From positions 1,426,001 to 1,490,000 of the forward strand of contig NC_135550.1 in assembly GCF_964340395.1 (NCBI RefSeq): a stretch of 64,000 bases of DNA, given 5' to 3'. The position numbers and the translations under genes are program-made. The stretch is from Glandiceps talaboti. Taxonomy: Eukaryota; Hemichordata; Enteropneusta; Spengelidae. Shown here in pieces: positions 47,645 through 57,032 of this stretch; the first letter of the stretch is position 1, and each line of letters starts with the position of its first letter. Below the pieces are notes generated by a model. The model saw only the letters and a list, made by a program, of their open reading frames with translations. It was not told the origin of the DNA and made no database searches.

Positions 47645-48082
47645 ATGGGTGTGGCTATTGCAATGATGGTTGGTGGTGCACTTTTGAATGCAACTGCCTT
47701 TGTTGGAGCTGGTTATTTAGGTAAGACACTTTCAGGTGATTCAAAAGACGAACATGAAAAAGAATTGAAGAGACATGATTTAGCTTTGGAGAATTTTAAT
47801 AAAGATCGTGAGGTATGGTTGGAACATAGACAAAAAGTAATGGATTTTATAGCGAAACAAAAAATTTTAGCTATCCATGCGAGACAAAATCTGGTTCTGA
47901 CTGATCAAAACTTAAATTTATATCAAGAATATCATCCTTAGATTGAACATCTCGAACGTCTTAAAAATGAACCACAATTTAGTGAGTATTATCAACCGTC
48001 GGAAAATATGAAATTATATCAATATATTTATTTAGCTGGTGGTGGAATATTATTAGTTTATCTAACAAAAAAATATATTTAA
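47645..48082 (+). pseudogene. Polinton membrane-anchored coiled-coil protein with in-frame TAG
   Basis: One frame of 145 codons from ATG 47645, interrupted only by TAG at 47939-47941. N-terminal Gly/Ala-rich hydrophobic segment (VGGALLNATAFVGAGYLGK), a charged helical middle (ELKRHDLALENFNKDREVWL), EPQFSEYYQPSE, and a C-terminal membrane segment (YLAGGGILLVYL). From memory, proteins with this layout (N-TAF-GAGYL-K, RHDLALE, FSDFYQPSE, C-terminal hydrophobic tail) recur in animal Polintons. Function unknown; probably a virion component. Confidence 0.6.
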
Positions 48083-48103
48083 AATAAAATGAAATGAAAT
48101 AAA

Positions 48104-48782
48104 ATGGAAGTATGTAAATTATGTAAACAAAAATGTAACAAAAATGTAAACAAAAATGTAAACAAAAAAGTGTAGCCCGTGATTGTACTAATATTTGCGG
48201 TACACTGTTTCGCCCAAAATACCATTGCTCTGATTGTTGTGATTCGATGGTAATAATGAACTGGTATGATATTATTCATTGTAACATATGTAGAAGATTC
48301 AATATACCTCGTGAGGATATTTGTAAAAACATTTGTGGTAACATCTATGGAAGATTCCACTGTTTTAACTGTTGTACTATTAATGAACTACTAATTAATA
48401 GCTTTGAGTATAACCAAGTGAAAAGTAAAATATTTATGATCGTAAAAATCACATAAAAATAGTTTTTAAGAGGTATAATCTTAATTATTATCTTTTATCA
48501 ACTGTTACTAGAATATTTTTATCAATCAATGCAGTTCATTTAGAGCCAATACAATATCGATTACCTAACTTTAGCGTGATCATAAAAGCAATTCTATTAT
48601 ACTTAGAGCAATATCAGGAAGCGGATAAAATACCAGAGTTGAAAACAAAAGCACATGTACAGTATATAATTCTTGAACACTATTGGAATAAATGGAATGT
48701 AGAATATCCAGAGATAAGATTTAGTTGGTGGCGTTTACGTTGGCGTCAAATTTTTTTAAAAGTAAAACAATCATTTAAATAA
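48104..48782 (+). pseudogene. Polinton Cys-rich zinc-binding-like protein, frameshifted
   Basis: ATG 48104 begins MEVCKLCKQKCNK. A frame change in the CAAAAATGTAAA repeats leads into a Cys-rich domain with CTNICG, HCSDCCD, HCNICRRF, ICKNICG and FHCFNCC: paired CxxC motifs that look like stacked zinc ribbons. A second frame change near 48430 leads into a C-terminal part with HVQYIILEHYWNKW and Trp/Arg-rich FSWWRLRWRQ. No stop-free path exists. It could bind nucleic acid or protein; family not recognised. Confidence 0.55.
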
Positions 48783-48815
48783 ATATTTAAAAATATATTA
48801 TTATTATTATATACA

Positions 48816-49115
48816 ATGTGAAATACTTGCGATACTTGCGGTAAGTCAGCGCCTGAATTCAAATGTGAAAAATGTAACAGGCGTTTTAAACATAGGCATA
48901 ATTTTATTTAACATGAAAACATACAACATTCTTGCGAGAATAAAAAACATGAATATCCTGATGCATGCCCAATATGTGATCGTGTTTTTACTGAGTTCAC
49001 ATGTGTTAAATGCGGGTTTGCATATAAATATGAGTGTCATTTAAAGATACATCTTAACAGAAGTACATCTTGCGTTTTAAAGAATCTAAAAGATATTTCT
49101 GTGAATGTGGTTTAG
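48816..49115 (+). pseudogene. Polinton C2H2/C2C2 zinc-finger protein with stops
   Basis: The frame from ATG 48816 reads CDTCGKSAPEFKCEKCNRRF with HRHNF, then ACPICDRVFTEFTCVKCGF and ECHLKIHLNRSTSC, two mixed zinc-finger modules. TGA follows the ATG immediately (48819) and TAA is at 48909. So either the start lies elsewhere or the gene is dead. DNA-binding zinc fingers are common accessory proteins in large DNA viruses and Polintons. Confidence 0.6.
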
Positions 49116-49237
49116 AATTAGGTAGTTATTTTTCGTTGTATAGACCTAAAAAGAAAAGTTGTAAATTACAAAAAAACAATTGAATAAATAATTAATATAA
49201 AAAATATGAATAAAAAAATATATCTTATTTATATAAT

Positions 49238-49560
49238 ATGAATAAGATTCGGGACCCGCTCACGAACCGACTGATAAAAGTTGGTGGTCTTGTATACAAT
49301 AAGCTTATACAGAATGGTGATCTACAACTTAATACCACACCCCCAAGAGAAAATCCAAGAGAAAACCCGAAAGAAAATAATATTTTAGATTGGTCGGTAC
49401 CTGGTGGTCTTCCTCGACCATTAACAGAAGAGTATATCATTAATCCTATCACCAAACGTATGATTAAAATAGGTAATGACTCTTATTAACAGAGGTTACC
49501 GATATGTAGGTGGTGTTATAATATCACCCAAATATCATGAACTCAAGAGAACTTTAAAGG
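49238..49560 (+). pseudogene. Polinton small protein with repeated 'NPxTxRxIKxG' motif
   Basis: ATG 49238. IRDPLTNRLIKVGGLVYNKL and, 60 residues on, INPITKRMIKIGNDSY are two copies of a motif like that seen in short adaptor-type domains of large DNA viruses (NPxTGRxIKxGG followed by a Tyr and Leu). The frame stops at 49489, but a neighbouring frame continues LINRGYRYVGGVIISP, as expected after the second copy, so a frameshift near 49485 is likely. It lies directly upstream of PolB. Confidence 0.5.
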
Positions 49561-52500
49561 ATATGTGAAATCATATGAAATTGATATAACTGAGAATGAA
49601 CCACATACACAATTAACTGAACATAAATTGATAATAAAGAAAATCTTAGAACAAAATTTACAAAATACGGGTGGAATAAAAGCGATATTAACCTTAAAGA
49701 TAAAATTTGTTAAAAGTGGTAACAGTGGTAAGGAAGAGACAAGTGATGGTTATTTTAATAGTAGTCCTTTACAAATTATAAATACTGATGAAATAGAAGA
49801 ACAAATTCATGCAAGTTTTGAAAGAATTATTGAACATATCGCCAAATGGTTACGTGAAGGATCTGGTTGGCAAATAAAATCACTTCTTAATTTTATGTAC
49901 TTATTGCAGGATACGATCCTTTACAAGGTAACTCATATATCAAATTACCAAAAGAACTACAGAATTCAACGAAAGGTCTCATTAATATACAAAATAATGA
50001 CGATGGTCAATGTTTTAGATGGTGTCATTTAGCATATAAGTTTCCAGTCGGAATTAATAAAAATAGACCATCTAGATACAGTCAACATATTAATGATGTA
50101 AATTACCAAGGAATAACATTCCCAGTTACTACAAAACAAATACCAAAAATTGAAAACCAAAATAATATATCTATTTCTGTATTTGGTTATAAAAATAAAA
50201 AAGCATATCCACTTTATGTTAGTAATTATAGTTATTTATGCAGATTTCGAATCTATAACTCGAAAAGTAATTACCTGTCTTCCTAAAAAAGAAAAAAGAT
50301 TCACACATCATTATCAAAAGCATGAAGTATGTAGTTTTAGTTATAAACTTGTCTGTTGTTATGATGACACATCCAGTAAAGAAAATGTTATTTACAGAGG
50401 ACCAAATGCATCTAAAATATTTATGGAAATGGTGTTATCAGAAGTTGAATATTGTAATAATATAAAAGAACAACATTTTAACAAATCTTTGTGTATGAGT
50501 AAAAATGATGAAATATGTTTCCAAAAAGCAATGCAATCTCATATTTGTGAAAAATTATACAAAAGAAATGACATACCAGTTCGTGACCATTGTCATATTA
50601 CTGGTAAATACCGTGGTTCAGCACATGTAAAATGTAATATTGAATTTCAAGTAATGAAAAAAATACCCGTTATATTCCACAATTTAAAAGGATATGACAG
50701 TCATTTTATTGTTCAAACCCTTGAAAATTTTAAGGGACAAAAAATTAATATTATCCCACATTCTATGGAAAAGTTCATGGCTATAATGGTTGGTACTCAC
50801 TTAGTCTTCATCGATAGTTTGAATTTCTTGAATGCTTCATTAGAAAAACTCGTATGTAACACAAGTGATTTCAAATACACAAAACAAGAATTCCCTGCTA
50901 GCTTAAAATTACTAACACGGGTGTATACCCCTATGACTATATGGATTCCATTGGAAAATTCAATGACATTAATCTTGAACTAAAGGAAAAATTCTATTCC
51001 ATTCTAAATGAGACTGGTATAACTAAAAAAGATTATAAGCATGCAAAAAAAATTTGGAAACATTTTAATATGCAAACGATGGGTGATTATCATGATCTAT
51101 ATCTTAAAACCGATGTACTTTTATTAACCGATGTATTTGAAAATTTCCGAAAGACATGTAATGTATACTATAACCTCGATCCCTGTCATTATTTCAGTGC
51201 TCCTGGATTATCCTGGGATGCATGTCTAAAAAATGACTAAAATTAAATTTGAATTATTAACGGATATAGATATGCATCTCTTCATAGAAAAAGGTCTTCG
51301 TGGAGGTATCTCTTATATATCCGCTGGTCATGCAAAGGCAAACAATCCATACATGAAAGATTATGATCCAACTCAGGAAACAAAGTACATCATGTATTTA
51401 GATGCTAATAATCTCTATGGTTGGGCAATGACTCAATCTTTACCAACACATGGATTTAAATGGATTGATTCGCCTGATTTAAGTAAGTACACCAATGAGA
51501 GCGAGCATGGATTAATCCTTGAAGTTGATCTTGAATATCCTGACGAGTTGCAAGATCTTCACAATGATTATCCTTTAGCACCTGAGACACTATGTATTAC
51601 TGAAGACATGTTATCACTGCATAATAAAAAGATACGTGGCTTATTTAAAATCAAATGTGGAAATATAGGGAAATTAACTACAACTCTGAGACCGAAAAAG
51701 AAATATGTACTTCATTTTCAAAACTTAAAACAATATTTATCACTCGGTTTAAAAGTCACTAAAATTCACAGAGCTATTGAGTTTATTCAATCAAACTGGA
51801 TGTCACAATACATCTTATTTAACACGAAAAAAGAAAGAAAGCAAGAAATAAATTCGAAAAAGATTTCTTCAAACTAATAAATAATTCTGTCTTTGGACAT
51901 ACTATGATGAATGTACGTAAACATCGTAGTATAAAATTATGTATAACAGAAAAACAAATCAAGAAATTAGTATCTAAACGAATGTTTGTCATGCAAAAAA
52001 TTATAACCCAAAGTCTAGTAGCAGTGGAAAACAAAAAAGAACGATTAACCCTAAATCAACCCTTATATGTTGGAATGAGAATTCTTGATTTATCTAAAAC
52101 TTTAATGTATGATTTTCATTACAACTATATAAAAGAAAAATATGGACCATGAGCTAAATTATTATTCACAGATACAGATTCATTAACGTATGAAATTAAA
52201 GCCAATGATTCTTATAAAGATTTCTACAAAGATAAAGACCTTTTTGATAATAGTGATTATTCATCAGAAAGTCCATATTTCTTTGATTATAAAAAAGTAA
52301 TTGGTAAATTCAAAGACGAGTGTGAGGGCATACCAATGATTGAATTTATTGGACTTCGAAGTAAAATGTGCTCTTACATAATAGAGCCTGATTCAGAGTC
52401 TGATTCCAAAGCAAAAGATAAAAAAGAGAAAGATAAAAAAGTGTCTGATTCAGAGTCTGATTCAGATTCAGAGTCTGATTCAGATTCAGAGTCTGATTCC

Positions 52501-52770
52501 AAAGCAAAGGATAAAAAAGTAAAAGATACACGTAAAGCAAAAGGTATAAAAAAGTTAGTTATAGAAAAGAATATAACTCACGAAGAATATAAGACAGTAC
52601 TTTTTGAAAATTTACAAATGAAACATTCCATGAATACTATACTATCGATAAATAATCAGGTTGGTAGTTACAAAATCAAAAAACTTCTTTAAGTTGATTC
52701 AATGATAAACGTTATGTTCTTGATCATCATAACACGTTAGCATATGGTCACATTAATTTAAGTAAGCTTT
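49561..52770 (+). pseudogene. Protein-primed family B DNA polymerase (pPolB), multiply frameshifted
   Basis: Replicates Polinton DNA from a protein primer in related viruses. In order: N-terminal GYVKSYEIDI and WLREGSGWQIKS; GLINIQNNDDGQCFRWCHL; exonuclease I YADFES (about 50240); the treble-clef-like VRDHCHITGKYRGSAH (50577); exonuclease II FHNLKGYDSHFI; FIDSLNFLNASLEKLV; exonuclease III-side DLYLKTDVLLLTDVFE; motif A YLDANNLYGWAM; motif B NNSVFGHTMMNVRKH; TGA at 52150 just before motif C LLFTDTDSLTYEI; VIGKFKDECEG and EFIGLRSKMCSY; GSYKIKKLL. At least five frame changes (about 49910, 50240, 50940, 51235, 51880) plus stops. Catalytic Asp residues remain readable. A Lys and Ser-Asp-Glu low-complexity insertion sits after KMCSYI (52390-52530). 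Confidence 0.93.
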
Positions 52771-52779
52771 AGGTAAACT

Positions 52780-53444
52780 TTAAGTAAGCTCAAGTTGAAA
52801 TGAAATTGGCCAACCATTAAAATCTGTTATTTCATTATTTTGATTAGTTATCCAAATTCGAAGATTAGTTATATTCATTTTCTTGATGGGTACTGGAACA
52901 TTCACAGGAAATGAATAAGTGACAGCTTTTCCTATTTCACCCCGATCTTGTATCATTAAAATTTGTAAATAATTAGACCTTTTCCCATTGATGTAATTAG
53001 TAGGTGTATCTATAATATCACAGTAGACTACGTATTCAGTCACTGGAAGAAAATCTGCTTTGTTTGGACTAATACCCGATAAACTATATTCTTTCTCTTT
53101 AAAACCAAGTATCCTCGCAAAATTCTTAGGTTTTGAAAAGTCTACTTTAACATTATCACCAAGTACCATCTGTGTTTTTCCTGTTGGTAAAATTCTCTTA
53201 AAATTAATTATTTTATTCTACCAACTGCTTGTGATAATGTTTCTACATTGTAATTACCTGGTTCTACTTTTTTAACTGACTCTTTATTGTTAAAAGTGAA
53301 AGTGATTTCATTGTTTTCTTTCATAATATTATACCAGGAATTATATAGTTTACACTCCAACAGTCGTATCTGTTTGTAACCAGTCAGCGTTTCTGTAAAA
53401 CTGATAGTAATATCATTAGATTTTTTGTTAATATACAACTTCAT
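52780..53444 (-). pseudogene. Penton-like minor capsid protein, frameshifted
   Basis: The only gene on the minus strand of the Polinton. 53444-53208 encodes MKLYINKKSNDITISFTETL and YKQIRLLECKLYNSW. After a frame change, 53169-52780 carries KNFARILGFKEKEY, VVYCDIIDTPTNYINGKRSN and LRIWITNQNNEITDFNG. The order 'ILGF ... YV-x-CDI ... NG ... V/I-x-F-x-V ... IWxTxQNxxxxDFNG' is how I recognise the single jelly-roll minor capsid (penton) proteins of Polintons and adintoviruses, which form the particle vertices. About 220 residues in all, usual for the family. One frameshift near 53170-53207. Confidence 0.7.
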
Positions 53445-53448
53445 TGTT

Positions 53449-53468
53449 TTTTATATATATATATATAC

Positions 53469-53530
<62 letters not shown>
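53449..53530. repeat. (TA)n with (CATA)n interruption
   Basis: Dinucleotide run abutting the palindrome on its left; a matching TA run is at 53742-53772 on its right. Confidence 0.95.
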
Positions 53531-53535
<5 letters not shown>

Positions 53536-53686
53536 CAAAGTAGGTTGGTTGGAACTTGAGGTGTTTGGTTGTAACTCCGAGTTTCACGCTCAATGCGTTC
53601 ATCAGACAAGTCTGATGAACGCATTGAGCGTGAAACTCGGAGTTACAACCAAACACCTCAAGTTCCAACCAACCTACTTTGATTAT
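53531..53686. repeat. Perfect palindrome with hammerhead-ribozyme cores on both strands
   Basis: 53531-53607 and 53610-53686 are exact reverse complements (77 of 77) around a 2-base centre. On the plus strand 53612-53636 reads CTGATGA, then ACGC, loop ATTGA, GCGT, then GAAAC. This is the invariant hammerhead core C3-U-G-A-U-G-A9, a closed stem II, and G12-A-A. The mirrored core lies at 53581-53605 on the minus strand. ACTCGG after the core can pair with CCGAGT upstream as stem III, with T following as a possible cleavage-site base. Stem I is not clear. Such ribozymes occur in Penelope-like elements and retrozymes. Confidence 0.8.
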
Positions 53687-53741
53687 TCCCGCCCTGCTTA
53701 CCCAAGCATCGAGCACTCTATTCTACGAGTTTGATACTATT

Positions 53742-53772
<31 letters not shown>
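53687..53772. repeat. Insertion remainder and (TA)n right of palindrome
   Basis: A non-Polinton-like, GC-richer segment (53687-53735) followed by a TA run; probably part of the same insertion as the palindrome. Confidence 0.6.
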
Positions 53773-53778
53773 CGAAGT

Positions 53779-54782
53779 ATGCCATCAAATTTTGGATTAG
53801 GTATGATAGCACCACAAGGATATGCACTTAATGATCTCAAAGATGTTTACACACCCACAGCGTATTTAACCGGACGTAATAATAATAAAGATTTCATTTT
53901 AAATGGAAAAATAATTCTAATTCATTTAATTTAGAACCAGCAGCAGTTCAATCACATGAACATACCAACAATTTAGTAGATCTAAATGATATAGATGAGA
54001 CAATCGAAGAATATAAAGTAACAAAACATCATGTACCATTTGGCTTTGCACATAGCAACAGAGATAGTAAGTTCTATACTTCTGAATTACCACAAGATTT
54101 TGTTGAATTGATTGAAAAGCCGCTAACTATTGACCATGGTTTAACTGACCAAGTTCCTTATGTGATGGTTTATAATGACAATAATAAGACATTTAGTTTA
54201 ACTGATATCAGATACTATTTACCGGAAGCAGGTCCTAGACTAGACCTTCTGAACCCAAAGCTGCATTTAAAATTGGATGCTTCAAAAACAATAGTAAAAA
54301 ATGACAATACTTTTCGTAGAATTATGAATTCAGGGGAATGGTATTGTAGTTATAATCTTCAAGAAGGAAATGTTAACTTATTTTATGAAAATCAGTTTAA
54401 AACATTGGGTTTGAAACCATATGAAGGTGAGGCTAAATTAAAATTGTTTACTTCTAATGAAGCGATGACGGACGATATAAAGAAAGTAACCAGTGGTATC
54501 ATTGTTATTAACTGTATTAAATTAAATACTGAGAGTGAATATGATATTCTTTTGAATGGATTTTCAATAGCATGTGACCAACGTACATTATTAACTATTG
54601 AAATCCAAATTGATAACGGGAAGATTAATGTTACTTTTACAGAAAATAAAGTGTTATCTAAAATAGCACAAGAGTTAAAAGAAAATGAAGTGTTATATGC
54701 AATAACACAAGGGTTAAAGTTTCTAGATATTAAAACAATAACTTTGAAACGTATGATTCTTATAGATTTAAAAGTATTTTAG
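53779..54782 (+). pseudogene. Conserved Polinton protein, ~330 aa, one frameshift
   Basis: ATG 53779 begins MPSNFGLGMIAPQGYALNDL. A single frame change near 53915 leads to a long frame ending at 54782, with DLNDIDETIEEYKVTKHHVP, TDIRYYLPEAGPRLDLL, MTDDIKKVTSGIIVINCIKL and NTESEYDILLNGF. It is beta-rich and lacks membrane segments. The homologue in the older remnant (37915-38491) shows it is a stable part of this Polinton lineage. Size and composition fit a structural protein, but it is too short for a normal double jelly-roll major capsid protein and I cannot name it. Confidence 0.65.
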
Positions 54783-54904
54783 GCTTATTTTACTGTGTTG
54801 ACTAACTTGAATCTGGCAGAGAAAGTAGTATATAAAAATAAGTGAAAATAAAAGATAAAGATTTTTAATTTAAGCAAACAAAATATTAATAATATACAAA
54901 CACA

Positions 54905-55265
54905 ATGACACATAATTATGTTTTAACAAATCTAACAAAACCAATAAGTTGTATTCCAACAAGTTGTATTCCAACACAAGATCAATTTCACAAAGCAGTA
55001 CAAGAACAATCTGTTAAAAAAATGGAGGGATTTACCAGTACATGAAATATATAAAGTAACTGAAGTAAAAACAATTAATGGTAATTAATGGTAAAGTTAT
55101 TTAGGTAAAATAGAAAATGATAATTTAAAAGCTCATTATTATTTACCATCACATATTGATAAACAGTTAGAATTTTATAAAGTTCCATTTTATATAAGAT
55201 CAGGTCTTCAAAAATCTGACAAAACAGGTCAACAATATTTTAAATATAGTTGTGTTAATACTTAA
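54905..55265 (+). pseudogene. Polinton small protein, paralogue A, frameshifted
   Basis: ATG 54905 starts MTHNYVLTNLTKPISC and reaches FHKAVQEQSVKK. After a frame change in the A-run near 55020 it reads RDLPVHEIYKVTEVKTI, then HYYLPSHIDK and FYIRSGLQKSDKTGQQYFKY before TAA 55263. It shares this whole second half with the next gene, so the two arose by tandem duplication. The 'WRDLPV-x-x-IYKV ... YYLP ... SGLQKS-x-TGQ' pattern resembles small Polinton proteins of unknown function. Confidence 0.6.
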
Positions 55266-55384
55266 ATACGTTATTAAAAAACCTGAGTTGATTTTGTATA
55301 TTTTTTTTATCCACTCAAAATGCACTTAATAAAAGGTTAATATTTTTAATTTAAACAAAAAAAAATATTAATAATTATATATAC

Positions 55385-55881
55385 ATGGCACAAATGGCAC
55401 AAATGACAATGTCTGAGCAAATGACCACCGAAGAATGGATGAGTGTTGAAGAAATGGAGTCAAACGAAGATAAAGATCCTGAAGAATTGGAGGCAATAAA
55501 CCTAGTACTCAATGAATGGGCAGGTATTTTACCTACTCCTGATCACTTTAAAAAATCTACTAAGAGAATTAATAAAAGAACTAAAACATTTAAAAATTTA
55601 ATCAATCAACCAAATAATAACTTAACTAATGAAACATTTAACAAAGCAGTACAAGAACAATCTGTTAAAAATGGAGAGATTTACCTGTTAATGTTATTTA
55701 TAAAGTGATAGGTGTATATCTAATACAGGGAAGATTTGGTGTTAGTTTTATAGGGGCTTTTCAAGATAAAAATGGAATAACTATGAAATATTATTTACCG
55801 TGTATTAGATCAGATGGATTACAAAAATCAAATGAAACAGGACAAGAATACTTTTATTATGCAACTGTTAATATAAAATAA
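55385..55881 (+). pseudogene. Polinton small protein, paralogue B, frameshifted
   Basis: ATG 55385. Acidic, Met/Glu-rich N-terminus (MAQMAQMTMSEQMTTEEWMS) absent from paralogue A, then NLTNETFNKAVQEQSVK. After a frame change near 55665 come WRDLPVNVIYKVIGVYL, GRFGVSFIGAFQDKNGIT, MKYYLPCIRSDGLQKSNETG and QEYFYYATVNIK, ending at TAA 55879-55881. The coding sequence runs to the very edge of the right TIR. Both paralogues are broken in the same short A-rich place (QSVKN/KWRDLP), noted as odd. Confidence 0.65.
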
Positions 55882-57032
55882 ACAATACTGATTAAGGTAG
55901 ACGGGGAAGAACCGCTGACCGACTGCTGCCGATTGCTGGCCCTTAGATCTGTAACAATTACTAACATACATTGTTGACTTCACATGCCACTCATATGGAA
56001 ATTTGCCGTTTAATTTTCATGAAACTTCGAATACAGACTTAAAAATACCTAGTGAATCGATGTATGAAAAAATAATTGCTTGGTAGAAGCGATTTTCTTT
56101 ACAAAAACGTCAAATTTGGTCAAGATTTTGGGAAAAAATCGGTGAAAATTTTCCTGTAAATGTATTTGCCGTACACCCTGAACTATGACCTAGACACATT
56201 CAAAACAACATACTCTATCGATGTTTTATAGAAAATAGGTGAATTTCCAATTAATTCTTAGTAAAAACTATGAAAATAATGCATTTTTGAGTCCAAACGA
56301 TGTCATTTTCCAAGTCCCAGGCGAAATCACGTAAATCTGTAATGAGTGATCCGATTGAAAAGCGAGTACCAAACATCGATAGGTCAGAGTCTGAAGAATT
56401 ACCATAGAACTACGTTATCATCCGGGTACTTCCCGCTCACACGCAAAGTTGGGTCAAAGGATTAGTCCGAACGTGAAAAAATATTGCCGAACGAAGCCGA
56501 AGATGACGTTTTTAATAAATATTCATGAGATGTTATGGGTGGCGCCATGATAATGGAGTGGAATGCGGAAGTAGGTCTCTGCATAACGGATCGCCCGATA
56601 GTGCATTGGTTGTGACATCGCGGGAATTTTGAAACATTAGTGCAGTAAATAAGATTGTTTTTGTCAGGAATGACAATTCTTGAGTATATTTTGGTAAAGG
56701 AGCATGAACATTGGACTATCTGTTTCTCCTCTTTGACTGGCCGTGGTGGGACGTGAGCATGGACAATTTGACATATGCAAATAAAGTTCAAAGTCCAAAA
56801 CACTTCGTGCTGTGTCGGATTACGTCGTAAATAGTCAAGGCGGTTCTTCCCTGTCTACCTTAAACCATTTATTTAAAGTTAAAAAGGTGAAAAAGGTGGG
56901 TTGTCGTTTTAATAGTCCAAAAAATACTATTTTTTTTGTTTACTCAAATTGTAATACTTTATTTAAAGTAAAAATGGTGAAATAAGGGGGTTGTCGTTTG
57001 GGTGATCTCGTAACCTCATATTTTATACTACT
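55881..57032 (-). repeat. Polinton right TIR, split by a nested element
   Basis: 57032-56864 plus 55895-55881 mirror 39007-39195. The TTAA at the nested insertion is single in the intact left TIR (GGTTTAATCAGTATTG). Confidence 0.92.
55896..56859. mobile_element. Nested TTAA-flanked element with 21-bp TIRs (964 bp)
   Basis: TTAA at 55892-55895 and 56860-56863. The left end GGTAGACGGGGAAGAACCGC is mirrored at the right end with one mismatch. No transposase. The other TIR of the Polinton serves as a built-in empty-site control and confirms exactly one TTAA before insertion. TTAA duplication points to piggyBac-type mobilisation. It is more GC-rich than its host element. A 113-codon minus-strand frame (56803-56462) has no recognised motif. 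Confidence 0.9.

Larger units (their letters stand above)
39007..57032. mobile_element. Complete-boundary Polinton/Maverick element (18,026 bp)
   Basis: Both ends start AGTAGTATAAAATATGAGG (inverted), and the 6-bp target duplication CAAGGC is perfect. A 6-bp duplication and AG-starting TIRs are the hallmark of Polintons, as are the enclosed chromodomain integrase, protein-primed PolB and penton-like gene. Polintons are 15-20 kb virus-like DNA transposons related to adintoviruses. This copy contains about 3.7 kb of later insertions, so the original was about 14 kb, short for the family. I found no ATPase, no adenain-like protease and no full-length major capsid gene. Many genes are broken, so the copy is fossil. 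Confidence 0.93.

Noticed and set aside
41084-52152. Alternative genetic code (TGA as sense) in the Polinton
   Set aside because: TGA appears in several genes, but TAA, TAG and many frameshifts interrupt genes too; decay explains all of them.
53444-53734. Identical peptide encoded on both strands (VGWLELEVFGCNSEFHAQ)
   Set aside because: An artefact of the perfect palindrome; it lies over the ribozyme core and between TA runs.
53779-54782. Calling this gene the major capsid protein
   Set aside because: About 330 residues is roughly half the usual length of a double jelly-roll capsid protein and I could not see its typical landmarks.
40436-55881. Bacterial, phage or contaminant origin of the polymerase/integrase region
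   Set aside because: TIRs, the CAAGGC duplication and LINE flanks on both sides show an integrated Polinton in an animal genome; no ribosome-binding sites or operon structure of bacterial type.
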